Assembly: GCF_001584185.1 (NCBI RefSeq)
Contig: NZ_CP013234.1
Span: 1,674,001-1,738,000, forward strand
Direction: 5' to 3'
From: Collimonas pratensis
GTDB lineage: Bacteria > Pseudomonadota > Gammaproteobacteria > Burkholderiales > Burkholderiaceae_D
Length of the DNA: 64,000 nucleotides
Shown: piece after piece, positions 44,773 through 54,299 of the stretch
How the letters are laid out: every line of letters starts with the position of its first letter
Numbering within the stretch: the first letter of the stretch is position 1
Program-made: the position numbers and the translations under genes
The notes under the pieces: model-generated
The model's input: only the letters and a program-made list of their open reading frames with translations
Databases searched by the model: none
Told to the model about the DNA's origin: nothing

Positions 44773-45801
44773 ATGCGGCAGGCGCGAGTTTTGCCGGGAG
44801 TATTGCTGGGAGTATTGCTGTCGATGATCGTGTTTTCCGCCCAGGCGCAAGGCACGGATGCCGGAAATGGCGCGGACAAGCAGGAAGCGCAAGCCTTGCT
44901 GAGGAAGATTCAGTCGGCGGCGCAAAAGCTGAACTATTCCGGCACCTTCATCTATCAGCAGGCGAACCAGATACGCACTTCACGTATTACGCATGTGCTC
45001 GAAGGCCGCAATGAAATAGAGAAACTGGAAATCCTCGACGGTCAGCCGCGCGAGTATATCCGGCGCAATGAAGATGTCACCGGCTACCTGCCGGAGACGA
45101 AAACCAAGATCGTCGAAAAGCGCGTCACCCAGGATGGTTTTCCTGCCATCCTGGGGGCGTTGCCTTCTGATTTGAACGAATACTACAATATCAAGATGGG
45201 CGAGACCGGGCGCGTCGCGGGTTTCGATTGCCAGGCGGTGCTGCTGGAGCCGAAAGACAATATGCGCTACGGCTACAAGCTGTGGGCGGAGAAGAACTCC
45301 TCTCTGCTGCTGCGCGTGCAGACCCTGAATGGCAAGAATGAAATCATCGAACAGATTTCATTCACCCAGATTGGCATAGGCAACGTCGATCGCCGTAGCC
45401 TGCGGCCGAGTTTTGGCAACACCAATACCTGGCATACGGAAAGCAATGTCATCAATCCGGCCACGCTGAACGAGTGGAACGTCAGTGGCATGCCGCCCGG
45501 TTTCAAGAAGGTGCGCGAGCTGAAGCGCCTGGTGATTGAAGGCCCGCCGGCCAAGAGCGGCGCCAGCGTGCCGCCGGCAGCGCGGCGCGAAGTATCGCAA
45601 TTGATTTTTTCGGACGGACTGGTGGCGATTTCGATATTCATCGAACCGGGCAGCCAAAGCCGTACCGAGGGCTCCTTGCAACAGGGCGCGCTGAGCATCG
45701 TCGGCAAGCGGCAAGGGGATTACTGGTTGACGATTGTTGGTGACGTGCCGCCAGCAGCGATGAAGCAGGTGGCGAATTCGATTGAACTCAAAAACAAATA
45801 A
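44773..45801 (+). CDS. rseB: Sigma-E regulatory protein RseB (MucB)
   Basis: A 342-aa periplasmic protein that shields RseA from cleavage until envelope damage is sensed. A signal peptide (MRQARVLPGVLLGVLL to SAQAQ) is followed by the N-terminal lipid-binding-like domain (NYSGTFIYQQANQ) and the C-terminal MucB_RseB domain. I use ATG 44773, one base after the rseA stop; ATG 44758 inside rseA is also possible. Translation is likely coupled. Confidence 0.93.
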   Translation: MRQARVLPGVLLGVLLSMIVFSAQAQGTDAGNGADKQEAQALLRKIQSAAQKLNYSGTFIYQQANQIRTSRITHVLEGRNEIEKLEILDGQPREYIRRNEDVTGYLPETKTKIVEKRVTQDGFPAILGALPSDLNEYYNIKMGETGRVAGFDCQAVLLEPKDNMRYGYKLWAEKNSSLLLRVQTLNGKNEIIEQISFTQIGIGNVDRRSLRPSFGNTNTWHTESNVINPATLNEWNVSGMPPGFKKVRELKRLVIEGPPAKSGASVPPAARREVSQLIFSDGLVAISIFIEPGSQSRTEGSLQQGALSIVGKRQGDYWLTIVGDVPPAAMKQVANSIELKNK

Positions 45802-45807
45802 AACTTT

Positions 45808-47301
45808 ATGACTATGAAAATGCTTGGGCCGGTTCGTGGTGTTTTATCTGCAATGGCAGTCAGTGCGACTGCCGCTTTTTTTGTTCCAGCCATGGTCGGC
45901 ATCGCCCCCCAGGCAATTGCTGCCCCAGTCTCCGGCCTGCCGGACTTTACCGACATCGTTGAAAAGACCGGCCCGGCAGTAGTCAATATCCGCACTACCG
46001 AAAAAATCAAGGCCGGCCAGGGTGATTCGGGCGACCCGAGCGACGACGAGATGCAAGAGTTCTTCCGTCGCTTCTTTGGCGTCCCCGTGCCCAACATGCC
46101 GCGTCCGCAGGTTCCTGGCCAGCGTGGCCGCAAGGTTGATCCGAAGGCGCAGGAAGAAGTGCCGCGCGGCGTCGGTTCCGGTTTCGTGATCTCAGCCGAC
46201 GGCTATGTGATGACGAATGCCCACGTGATCGACGGCGCCAGCGAAGTGTATGTCACGCTGACCGACAAGCGTGAGTTCAAGGCCAAGGTCATCGGCGCGG
46301 ATACCCGCAGCGACGTCGCCTTGCTGAAAATTGATGGCGCCAATCTGCCGCGCCTGACCATGGGCGATTCCGACAAGATCAAGGCCGGCGAATGGGTGCT
46401 GGCGATCGGTTCGCCATTCGGCCTGGAAAACACCGTGACCGCCGGCATCATTTCCGCCAAGGCGCGCGATACCGGCGACTACCTGCCGCTGATCCAGACC
46501 GACGTGGCCGTCAATCCCGGTAATTCCGGCGGTCCGCTGATCAATATGCGCGGCGAAGTGGTCGGCATCAATTCGCAGATCTATAGCCGTTCCGGCGGCT
46601 TCATGGGGATTTCGTTTGCCGTGCCTATCGATGAAGCGATGCGCGTCTCCGATCAGCTGAAAGCCTCGGGCAAGGTGACCCGCGGCCGCATCGGCGTGCA
46701 GATCGGCGAAGTCACCAAGGATGTGGCTGAATCGCTGGGTCTGCCCAAGGCGGAAGGCGCGCTGGTGGCGCGTGTGGAAGCGGATGGTCCGGCCGCCAAA
46801 GCTGGCTTGCAGGCGGGCGACATCATCTTGAAATTCAATGGCACGGCGATCGAAAAAGCCAATGACCTGCCGCGCCTGGTCGGCAATACCAAGCCCGGTG
46901 CGCGCGGCACCATCAGCGTCTGGCGCAAGGGCGCCAGTCGCGACTTCCCGATCGTGATCACGGAACTGGCCGCCGACAAGGTTGCCACGGACGATGACGC
47001 CAAACCGAAGAAAGAGCAGCAGACTGCCAATGCGCTCGGCCTGATCGTCAGCGATCTGAGCGAGGCCAAGAAGAAAGAGCTGGGCGTCGATGGCGGTGTT
47101 CTGGTTGAATCGGCGGAAGGCAGCGCGGCCAAGGTCGGCTTGCGTGCCGGCGATGTAGTGCAGCGCCTGAACAACACCGATATCAAGGACGCCAAGCAGT
47201 TCAACGCCCTGGTCGCCAAGCTGGAACCGAAGAAAATGGCGGTGCTGCTGGTGCGCCGCGGCGAGTCGTCGCAATTCGTGCCGCTGCGTCCGAATAACTG
47301 A
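45808..47301 (+). CDS. mucD: Periplasmic serine protease MucD (DegP/HtrA family)
   Basis: A 497-aa HtrA protease/chaperone. After a signal peptide (cleavage near IAAPV, about 38-41), the trypsin-like domain has His139 (TNAHV), Asp169 (RSDVALLK) and Ser240 (GNSGGPL). Two PDZ domains follow (about 290-380 and 405-490). It clears misfolded periplasmic proteins and closes the sigma-E operon. A loop of ~30 charged residues near 65-115 matches the LA loop. A strong terminator follows. Confidence 0.96.
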   Translation: MTMKMLGPVRGVLSAMAVSATAAFFVPAMVGIAPQAIAAPVSGLPDFTDIVEKTGPAVVNIRTTEKIKAGQGDSGDPSDDEMQEFFRRFFGVPVPNMPRPQVPGQRGRKVDPKAQEEVPRGVGSGFVISADGYVMTNAHVIDGASEVYVTLTDKREFKAKVIGADTRSDVALLKIDGANLPRLTMGDSDKIKAGEWVLAIGSPFGLENTVTAGIISAKARDTGDYLPLIQTDVAVNPGNSGGPLINMRGEVVGINSQIYSRSGGFMGISFAVPIDEAMRVSDQLKASGKVTRGRIGVQIGEVTKDVAESLGLPKAEGALVARVEADGPAAKAGLQAGDIILKFNGTAIEKANDLPRLVGNTKPGARGTISVWRKGASRDFPIVITELAADKVATDDDAKPKKEQQTANALGLIVSDLSEAKKKELGVDGGVLVESAEGSAAKVGLRAGDVVQRLNNTDIKDAKQFNALVAKLEPKKMAVLLVRRGESSQFVPLRPNN

Positions 47302-47323
47302 GGTAGCGAGTATTGCTTGCCTG

Positions 47324-47358
47324 AAGCTGCAGACCATGCCGGTCTGCAGCTTTTTGTT
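47324..47358 (+). terminator. Terminator after mucD
   Basis: A perfect 12-bp stem (AAGCTGCAGACC / GGTCTGCAGCTT), loop ATGCC, followed by TTGTTTT. Confidence 0.9.
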
Positions 47359-47391
47359 TTCCCGGTCTGGCATTTTTCATAGTGTGGACGC

Positions 47392-47664
47392 ATGTCAAAA
47401 AAACATTTCATGTTGTATAGCCGTTCTTACTGCCACCTGTGTGAGGACATGCTGCAAGCGCTGCTGGCTTTGCGGCCTGCACACGAGGATGAAGCCGGCT
47501 GGTTTAGCGTCGAGGTGATCGATGTCGATGCCGATCCCGGGCTGGTGACGCGATATGATGAGCTGGTGCCGGTCCTGGTGGGCAGCAAAGATGGCGCGGA
47601 GGCGCTGCAGCTTTGCCACTATTTCCTGGACGTTGAGGCGGTAAACCGCTTTTTGAGCGCATAG
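47392..47664 (+). CDS. Glutaredoxin-like protein (DUF836)
   Basis: A 90-aa thioredoxin-fold protein with the redox pair Cys14/Cys17 (SRSYCHLCEDML) and the cis-Pro segment ELVPVLVG. Family members are small disulfide oxidoreductases of unknown target. It lies between mucD and lepA, as in many Burkholderiales. Confidence 0.85.
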   Translation: MSKKHFMLYSRSYCHLCEDMLQALLALRPAHEDEAGWFSVEVIDVDADPGLVTRYDELVPVLVGSKDGAEALQLCHYFLDVEAVNRFLSA

Positions 47665-48163
47665 GCTGGGTATCACTGCTCAAAATTCTCGTTGCCTTAT
47701 TGCTAATGAGTGAACGGTAGCCAGTCCTGCTTGCCTGAATTGCAGCAAATCTCCTTTGATTGTCTATACTCCGGCATCAATTTTCAAAAACAGCCCGGCA
47801 TCACGCTGTTTTTAAGGTGTTTTTAAGATACTTGTAGGAGTATGTTGATATTCTGCTTTCCTTGTTATACTGGAAGGCAATACTCTCAGGCCGCTGATTT
47901 GTCGGTTTTCCCCTCTGAAATCCGGTAAAATGGCGGCACTGAATAACCTGTCATAAAAGGCGCTCGCCTGGGACACAAGTGCAGTGTTTCGTACTTGCCG
48001 GCACAGCTCGTCTTTTTGCCCCAACCGCCGTTGCGCATTCTCGCGATAGTTTACTGTCGCTCCGATGCGTGCCTGCCGTGAGCAAAAATTCCTTTGTGCC
48101 GCCAAACACAAGACACCGCACTGAGCCCGGCTCAGAGCGCTTTTTTTGTAATCGCGTCTGTCA
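47665..48163. other. Leader region upstream of lepA
   Basis: About 500 bases without a gene. A possible promoter (TTGATA near 47843, TATACT near 47864) precedes a leader of about 290 bases. Just before lepA the leader ends in a hairpin CTGAGCC-C-GGCTCAG (48121-48135) and seven T (48141-48147), which looks like an intrinsic terminator 16 bases from the start codon. It could be an attenuator or the end of a small RNA. Confidence 0.5.
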
Positions 48164-49957
48164 ATGAACAACATCCGTAATTTCTCCATCATCGCCCACA
48201 TCGACCACGGTAAATCTACCCTGGCGGACCGTATCATCCAGTCTTGCGGCGGCTTGTCCGACCGCGAGATGGAGGCCCAGGTACTGGACTCCATGGATAT
48301 CGAGCGCGAGCGCGGCATCACCATCAAGGCCCAGACCGCGGCCCTGACTTACAAGGCGATGGATGGCCAGATCTACAACCTGAACCTGATCGACACCCCG
48401 GGCCACGTCGACTTCAGCTACGAAGTCAGCCGTTCGCTGTCGGCCTGCGAAGGCGCGCTGCTGGTGGTCGATGCCTCGCAAGGGGTGGAAGCGCAAACCG
48501 TGGCCAACTGCTACACCGCGCTCGATCTGGGCGTGGAAGTGGTGCCGGTGCTGAACAAGATCGACTTGCCATCCGCCGACCCGGACAATGCCATCGCCGA
48601 AATCGAAGACGTGATCGGCATCGACGCCCACGACGCCGTGCACTGCTCGGCCAAGACCGGCCTCGGTGTGCGCGAAGTGCTGGAGTCGCTGATCGTCAAG
48701 GTGCCGCCGCCGAAGGGCGATCCGGATGCACCTTTGCAAGCGCTGATCGTCGACTCCTGGTTCGACAACTATGTCGGCGTCGTCATGCTGGTGCGTATCA
48801 AGAACGGTACGCTGCGGCCGAAGGACAAGATCCTGCTGATGGCCACCGGCTCCCAGCATCTGACCGAAAGCGTCGGCGTGTTCACACCGAAATCGCAGTC
48901 GCGCGAATCGCTGTCCGCCGGCCAGGTGGGTTTCATCATCGCCGGCATCAAGGAACTGAAGGCGGCCAAGGTAGGCGATACAGTCACGCTGGCGTCCAAG
49001 CCCGCGGCTGAAGCGCTGCCTGGCTTCAAGGAAGTGCAGCCGCAAGTGTTCGCCGGCCTGTTCCCGGTCGAAGCCAACCAGTACGATGCGCTGCGCGACT
49101 CGCTGGAAAAACTCAAACTGAACGACGCCGCCCTGCAATACGAACCTGAAGTTTCGCAGGCGCTGGGCTTCGGCTTCCGCTGCGGCTTCCTCGGCTTGCT
49201 GCACATGGAAATCGTCCAGGAACGTCTCGAGCGCGAGTTCGACATGGACCTGATCACCACCGCGCCGACCGTGATCTACGAAGTCGTCAAGCGCGACGGC
49301 ACCATCATGCTGGTCGACAATCCGTCGAAGATGCCGGATCCGTCGAATATCGAAGAAGTGCGCGAGCCTATCGTCACGGTCAACCTGTACATGCCGCAAG
49401 AATATGTCGGCTCAGTCATTACGCTGTGTACCCAGAAGCGCGGGCAGCAGATCGACATGAGCTACCACGGCAAGCAGGTCAAGCTGACCTATGAAATCCC
49501 GATGGCCGAAGTGGTGCTGGATTTCTTCGACCGCCTGAAATCGACCTCGCGCGGTTATGCCTCGATGGACTACGAGTTCAAGGAATACCGCTCGGCCGAC
49601 GTGGTCAAGGTCGACATGCTGATCAATAGCGAAAAAGTCGACGCCCTGGCGATCATCGTCCACCGCGCCAACAGCCAGTACCGCGGCCGTGCCGTGGCCG
49701 CCAAGATGCGCGAACTGATTCCGCGCCAGATGTTCGACGTCGCGATCCAGGCCGCCATTGGCGCCAACATCATTTCGCGCGAGAACGTCAAGGCGCTGCG
49801 CAAGAACGTGCTGGCCAAGTGCTACGGTGGCGACATCAGCCGCAAGCGCAAACTGCTGGAGAAGCAGAAGGCCGGTAAAAAACGCATGAAGCAGGTGGGT
49901 TCCGTCGAGATCCCGCAAGAAGCATTCCTGGCAATCTTACAAGTGGATGAAAAATGA
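48164..49957 (+). CDS. lepA: Elongation factor 4 (LepA)
   Basis: A 597-aa translational GTPase that acts on stalled or mistranslocated ribosomes and in 30S biogenesis. G1 is [11 protein letters not shown]3 DTPGHVDF, G4 NKIDLPSAD. Domains II, III, V and the LepA-specific C-terminal domain ([11 protein letters not shown] near the end) follow in order. Its stop overlaps the lepB start. Confidence 0.99.
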   Translation: MNNIRNFSIIAHIDHGKSTLADRIIQSCGGLSDREMEAQVLDSMDIERERGITIKAQTAALTYKAMDGQIYNLNLIDTPGHVDFSYEVSRSLSACEGALLVVDASQGVEAQTVANCYTALDLGVEVVPVLNKIDLPSADPDNAIAEIEDVIGIDAHDAVHCSAKTGLGVREVLESLIVKVPPPKGDPDAPLQALIVDSWFDNYVGVVMLVRIKNGTLRPKDKILLMATGSQHLTESVGVFTPKSQSRESLSAGQVGFIIAGIKELKAAKVGDTVTLASKPAAEALPGFKEVQPQVFAGLFPVEANQYDALRDSLEKLKLNDAALQYEPEVSQALGFGFRCGFLGLLHMEIVQERLEREFDMDLITTAPTVIYEVVKRDGTIMLVDNPSKMPDPSNIEEVREPIVTVNLYMPQEYVGSVITLCTQKRGQQIDMSYHGKQVKLTYEIPMAEVVLDFFDRLKSTSRGYASMDYEFKEYRSADVVKVDMLINSEKVDALAIIVHRANSQYRGRAVAAKMRELIPRQMFDVAIQAAIGANIISRENVKALRKNVLAKCYGGDISRKRKLLEKQKAGKKRMKQVGSVEIPQEAFLAILQVDEK

Positions 49958-50871
49958 CATTGCAATCGATCTTAGGAAATTTCGCATTAATCTTGTTTGT
50001 CCTGACCGTCGTCACCGGCGTTATCTGGTTTTATGACCGCTTCGTCCTGAGCGGGCAGCGGCGTGCCAAGGCTGACGCCGCGCTGGCCGAATTCGATGCG
50101 CGCAATGCCAAGCTGAGCGCCGACGGCATCAAGCTGGAAAACAGCGGCCGCGCCGCGCTGGAAGCAGACCTGCTGCGCCAGCCGACCTGGGTCGAATATT
50201 CGGGCAGCTTCTTCCCGGTGATCGCCATGGTGTTCTTCCTGCGTTCGTTCCTGTATGAGCCGTTCAAGATTCCATCCAGTTCGATGGTGCCGACCTTGCT
50301 GGTGGGCGATCTGATCCTGGTGAACAAATTCACTTACGGCATCCGTCTGCCGATCCTCAATAAAAAAGTGATCGAGATGAATCATCCGCAGCGCGGCGAT
50401 GTGATGGTGTTCAAATATCCGAAGGATATGTCGCTCGACTACATCAAACGCGTGGTTGGGGTGCCCGGTGATAAAATAACTTACCAAAACAAGCGCTTAA
50501 CAATTAATGGTCAAGCTCTTTCTTATACGCCGTTGCCTGATTACCTGAATGAAGACAGCCTGGATTACTCCCAGCAGTACACGGAGAACCTGTCAAACGT
50601 ACAACATACGATCGCGGTGCGCAGCAACCGGCCGCCGATTTCGCTGGAAAGCGTGATGGATTTTCCTAACAAGGATGCCTGTTCCTATAACCCGGAAGGC
50701 TTTACCTGTACTGTTCCTGCTGGAAATTATTTCATGATGGGGGATAATCGGGATAATAGCGAAGACAGCCGTTACTGGGGATTCGTGCCGGATGAAAATA
50801 TTGTCGGAAAGGCATTCCTGGTCTGGATGAACCTGGGTAATTTCAAGCGTATTTTTACTTTCTTTAAATAA
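49954..50871 (+). CDS. lepB: Signal peptidase I
   Basis: A 305-aa inner-membrane protease that removes signal peptides. There are two N-terminal helices (about 8-27 and 85-100), the nucleophile Ser110 ([10 protein letters not shown]), the general base Lys165 ([12 protein letters not shown]) and the [14 protein letters not shown] box. Coupled to lepA by a four-base overlap. Confidence 0.98.
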   Translation: MTLQSILGNFALILFVLTVVTGVIWFYDRFVLSGQRRAKADAALAEFDARNAKLSADGIKLENSGRAALEADLLRQPTWVEYSGSFFPVIAMVFFLRSFLYEPFKIPSSSMVPTLLVGDLILVNKFTYGIRLPILNKKVIEMNHPQRGDVMVFKYPKDMSLDYIKRVVGVPGDKITYQNKRLTINGQALSYTPLPDYLNEDSLDYSQQYTENLSNVQHTIAVRSNRPPISLESVMDFPNKDACSYNPEGFTCTVPAGNYFMMGDNRDNSEDSRYWGFVPDENIVGKAFLVWMNLGNFKRIFTFFK

Positions 50872-50898
50872 ATCAAATAATCGAAAGCGGAGTCAGGG

Positions 50899-51264
50899 AT
50901 GACAAGAATGTCTGGAGCACCACGCAAGCAGCAAGGCATCACATTATTTGGCTTGATCGTTGTTTTGGCAGTACTCGGGTGTATCGGCGTGCTGGTAGCC
51001 AAGGTGACGCCGACCACGATCGAATATTTTTCTATCAAGAAGGCAATTGTCAGCGCCAAGACGGCCGGCACCACGGTGCAGGAAATCCAGAACGCGTTTA
51101 ACAAGCAGGCGGAAGTGGGCTATATCGATGCGATCTCAGGCAAGGACCTGGACATCAGCAAGAACGGCGACGATATCCAGATCAGCTTCGCGTACCAGAA
51201 AAAGATTCCGCTGGTCGGGCCGGTCAGCTTGCTGATCGACTATGCCGGCAGCACGGCAAAATAG
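50899..51264 (+). CDS. DUF4845 protein with pilin-like N-terminus
   Basis: A 121-aa protein. The N-terminus RKQQGITLFGLIVVLAVLG looks like a type IV pilin/pseudopilin leader and helix, although the usual Glu at position 5 after the Gly is absent (ITLFG). The rest is a small periplasmic domain (DUF4845) of unknown function. It lies between lepB and rnc, its regular position in Betaproteobacteria. A link to protein export is suggested by context only. Confidence 0.85.
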   Translation: MTRMSGAPRKQQGITLFGLIVVLAVLGCIGVLVAKVTPTTIEYFSIKKAIVSAKTAGTTVQEIQNAFNKQAEVGYIDAISGKDLDISKNGDDIQISFAYQKKIPLVGPVSLLIDYAGSTAK

Positions 51265-51274
51265 TAAAACGGCA

Positions 51275-51390
51275 ATATGATTGAATAACGGCGTCAAATA
51301 ACGGCGTCGAGTAACAGCGCAGGACAGTAGCGTCGAACAGCAGCGTCGAATAACCGCATCAGACAACAACGGCAGCAGACGGCGACCTTT
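51275..51390. repeat. Degenerate 13-14 bp tandem repeat before rnc
   Basis: A run of related units (AATAACGGCGTCA, AATAACGGCGTCG, AGTAACAGCGC, GTAGCGTCGAAC, AGCAGCGTCGAAT, AACCGCATCAGAC) fills most of the gap between the DUF4845 gene and rnc. It has no stable coding frame. Confidence 0.6.
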
Positions 51391-51406
51391 TGGGTCGACG
51401 AAAAAA

Positions 51407-52456
51407 ATGGACCTCATGTTATTGCAAAATCGGCTAGGCCACACTTTTAAGGATGCTACGCTACTGCAGCAGGCCTTGACGCATCGCAGCCATAGCACCT
51501 TGCATAACGAGCGTTTGGAGTTTCTCGGCGATTCGATCCTCAACTGCGTGGTCGCGTCCCTGCTGTTTGACCGTTACACCAAGATAGACGAAGGCGACTT
51601 GTCGCGGGTGCGGGCCAATCTGGTCAAGCAGCAATCGCTGTATGAAATCGCACAAAGGCTGGAGTTGTCGCAATTCCTGCGGCTGGGCGAAGGCGAGCTG
51701 AAATCGGGCGGCTTCCGCCGTCCCTCGATCCTGGCCGATACGCTGGAAGCCTTGTTCGGCGCAATTTTCCTGGATGCCGGCTTCGACGCCGCACGGGATG
51801 TGATCCGCGCCCTGTACATCCCGATTCTGGATACGGTCGATCCCAAGACTCTGGGCAAGGATGCCAAGACCTTGCTGCAGGAATACCTGCAAGGGAAAAA
51901 GATCGCTTTGCCGCAATACAATGTGGTGGCTACGCATGGCGCCGCGCACAACCAGGAATTTGAAATCGAATGCCTGGTGCCGAAGCTGGATATCCAGGTG
52001 TTCGGCAGCGGCGGCAGTCGTCGCGCCGGCGAACAGGCCGCAGCAAAGCTAGCGCTGGAGGCCGTGCAAAAAGCCTTTGTCAAAGCTCCCTCGGCCGCAA
52101 AAAAAGCCAAGCCGCGCACTGCGCAACTGAAACTGAGCGGCATTGCCACGATCCAGCCGGATGCACCGGAGGCGGCGAGCGCTGCCGTAGCGCTGCCGGC
52201 AGAAACCGCCGGCGCCGCTGCCAAGAGCGGCGGCGCGGTCAAGGAAAAAACGCAGGCGGAAGCGCCGCTGAAGGTGGCTGCCAAGGCCGCCAATGGCAGT
52301 GCCGAAGGCGTTGCCCCAGCCGCCGCGACCAAGAGCGGCACGGCGGCAGCCCATGCCGCCACCGAATCCGTCGTTGCAGCAGGCAACCCTGCCGCGGCGA
52401 CTGTACCCACCCCTAATGCAGCACCCCATACTACGAGTAAATCGAAAACCGCATGA
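51407..52456 (+). CDS. rnc: Ribonuclease III with long C-terminal tail
   Basis: A 349-aa double-strand-specific endonuclease. The catalytic domain (about 1-145) has [12 protein letters not shown], the double-strand RNA-binding domain (about 155-225) has [21 protein letters not shown]. Beyond residue ~225 there is an extra tail of about 120 residues rich in Ala, Lys, Thr and Pro, with no recognised domain; typical RNase III proteins end near 226-255. The tail keeps the frame up to the four-base overlap with era, so it is real coding sequence. Confidence 0.96.
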   Translation: MDLMLLQNRLGHTFKDATLLQQALTHRSHSTLHNERLEFLGDSILNCVVASLLFDRYTKIDEGDLSRVRANLVKQQSLYEIAQRLELSQFLRLGEGELKSGGFRRPSILADTLEALFGAIFLDAGFDAARDVIRALYIPILDTVDPKTLGKDAKTLLQEYLQGKKIALPQYNVVATHGAAHNQEFEIECLVPKLDIQVFGSGGSRRAGEQAAAKLALEAVQKAFVKAPSAAKKAKPRTAQLKLSGIATIQPDAPEAASAAVALPAETAGAAAKSGGAVKEKTQAEAPLKVAAKAANGSAEGVAPAAATKSGTAAAHAATESVVAAGNPAAATVPTPNAAPHTTSKSKTA

Positions 52457-53379
52457 CAGACTCTACACCCCAGGCACCAAGCGCAGCATCGCCGGCAGCT
52501 GATTTTCGTTGCGGCTATATCGCGATTGTCGGTCGCCCCAATGTAGGCAAGTCGACCCTGATGAATGAACTGATCGGGGCCAAGGTCAGCATTACCTCGC
52601 GCAAGGCGCAAACCACGCGGCACCGGATTACCGGCATCCAGACCGTCGCCGATACCCAGTTCGTCTACGTCGATACGCCCGGTTTCCAGACCCGCCACTC
52701 GAATGCGCTGAACAAGACGCTGAACCGCACCGTGACCACCACGCTGACGGCGGCCGACGTCATCCTCTACATCATCGAAGCCGGCACTTTCGGTCCGGCC
52801 GACCAGCAAGTGATGGCGCTGCTGCCGGCCAACGTGCCTTGCATCCTGGTCATCAACAAGTCGGACCGCGTCAAGGACAAGGCCGTGCTGCTGCCGTTCG
52901 CACAGAAGATCGCCGCCATGCGCGACTTTGCCGCGGTGGTGCCGGTATCGGCCAAGCTGCGCTTCCAGCTGGATAACCTGCAAGGCGAGATCCGCAAACA
53001 CCTGCCGGCCAATCCGCCGATGTTCGGCGAGGACGACATTACCGACCGCAGCGAAAAATTCCTCGCCGCCGAAATCGTCCGTGAAAAAGTCTTCCGTTTT
53101 GTCGGCGATGAACTGCCGTACACCAGCACCGTGCTGATCGAGAAATTCGAGCTGGAAGGCAACCTGCGCCGCGTGTTTGCGGCGATCCTGGTGGAGCGCG
53201 ATACCCACAAATCGATGGTGATCGGCCAGAAGGGCGCGCGCCTCAAGGATATCTCCACCCAGGCGCGGCTCGACATGGAGCGCCTGTTCGGCGGTCCGGT
53301 CTACCTGGAAATCTGGGTCAAGGTGAAATCCGGCTGGGCCGACAACGAGGCCGGACTGCGCGCTTACGGCTACGAATAA
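52453..53379 (+). CDS. era: GTPase Era
   Basis: A 308-aa ribosome-assembly GTPase. G1 is [11 protein letters not shown]3 DTPGF, G4 NKSDRV. The C-terminal KH domain has [17 protein letters not shown] and binds the 3' end of 16S rRNA. It is coupled to rnc by overlap, as in most bacteria. Confidence 0.98.
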   Translation: MTDSTPQAPSAASPAADFRCGYIAIVGRPNVGKSTLMNELIGAKVSITSRKAQTTRHRITGIQTVADTQFVYVDTPGFQTRHSNALNKTLNRTVTTTLTAADVILYIIEAGTFGPADQQVMALLPANVPCILVINKSDRVKDKAVLLPFAQKIAAMRDFAAVVPVSAKLRFQLDNLQGEIRKHLPANPPMFGEDDITDRSEKFLAAEIVREKVFRFVGDELPYTSTVLIEKFELEGNLRRVFAAILVERDTHKSMVIGQKGARLKDISTQARLDMERLFGGPVYLEIWVKVKSGWADNEAGLRAYGYE

Positions 53380-53413
53380 GCCACCCCAACCACTCCCCAG
53401 CCACCTGCCGGAC

Positions 53414-54250
53414 ATGAACGCGATCATCGCTGAAGCCGATGCCGAGCAAGCACTGCCGGAGGATGGCGCGGTGCTGATCAGCGTTGCTCCCGGTCCGGCT
53501 GCGGCCGCGCCCAGGCGGCGCGCCAAGACCCCGGAACGCGATACCCGCGTCACAGCCCAACCGGGCTTCGTGCTGCACAGCTATCCGCACCGCGAAACCA
53601 GTCTGATCATCGATGTCTTCACGCGCGACTATGGCCGCATTGCCTTGGTCGCCAAAGGCGCCAAGCGTCCTCTCTCTAAATTGCGCGGCGTCCTGCAAAC
53701 CTTCCAGCCGCTGTCGCTGAGCTGGAGCGGCAAATCCGAAATCCGCACTTTGATCGCCGCCGAATGGGTAGGCGGCCTGCTGCCGCTGGAAAAGTCGGCG
53801 CTGCTGTGCGGCTTCTATCTCAATGAATTGCTGGTCAAGCTGGTGGCCCGCGACGATCCGCATGCTGTCTTATTCAATCATTACGTCACCACCCTGAATC
53901 AGCTGGCCCATCTGGAACCGGCCCCGATCGTCCTGCGCCAGTTTGAAAGAGCGCTGCTCAAGCAGACCGGGGTGGCCGGCGATTTCACTCGCTGTACCAG
54001 TAGTCGCCAGCCGGTCGATCCGGTCGAAAGCTACGTGGTCGACCCCGAGCGCGGCCCGCGGCTGGCGCGCGCGGCCGATGCCTGGCCGCGCGTCAGCGGC
54101 AAGACCTTGCTCGACATGGAGCGCGAGGATTACAGCGATCCTGTCACCCAGACGCAAAGCAAAGTGCTGATGCGCTTCCTGCTGGCGCATCATCTGGGCG
54201 GCGCACCCTTAAATACCCGCCAGATCCTGATCGACCTGATGCAGTTATAG
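53414..54250 (+). CDS. recO: DNA repair protein RecO
   Basis: A 278-aa RecF-pathway mediator that helps load RecA. An N-terminal extension of about 40 Ala/Pro-rich residues precedes the OB fold ([20 protein letters not shown], then [12 protein letters not shown]). A helical domain follows, without obvious Cys4 zinc ligands. The end ([12 protein letters not shown]) is typical of the Betaproteobacterial form. Confidence 0.94.
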   Translation: MNAIIAEADAEQALPEDGAVLISVAPGPAAAAPRRRAKTPERDTRVTAQPGFVLHSYPHRETSLIIDVFTRDYGRIALVAKGAKRPLSKLRGVLQTFQPLSLSWSGKSEIRTLIAAEWVGGLLPLEKSALLCGFYLNELLVKLVARDDPHAVLFNHYVTTLNQLAHLEPAPIVLRQFERALLKQTGVAGDFTRCTSSRQPVDPVESYVVDPERGPRLARAADAWPRVSGKTLLDMEREDYSDPVTQTQSKVLMRFLLAHHLGGAPLNTRQILIDLMQL

Positions 54251-54299
54251 AACAGCGCAAGCAGCCGCCTGAAAAGCAGATAGCCATAGTAGATAGCCG

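Noticed and set aside
51574..53553. 659-aa open frame opposite rnc and era
   Set aside because: Antisense frame spanning two well-identified genes.
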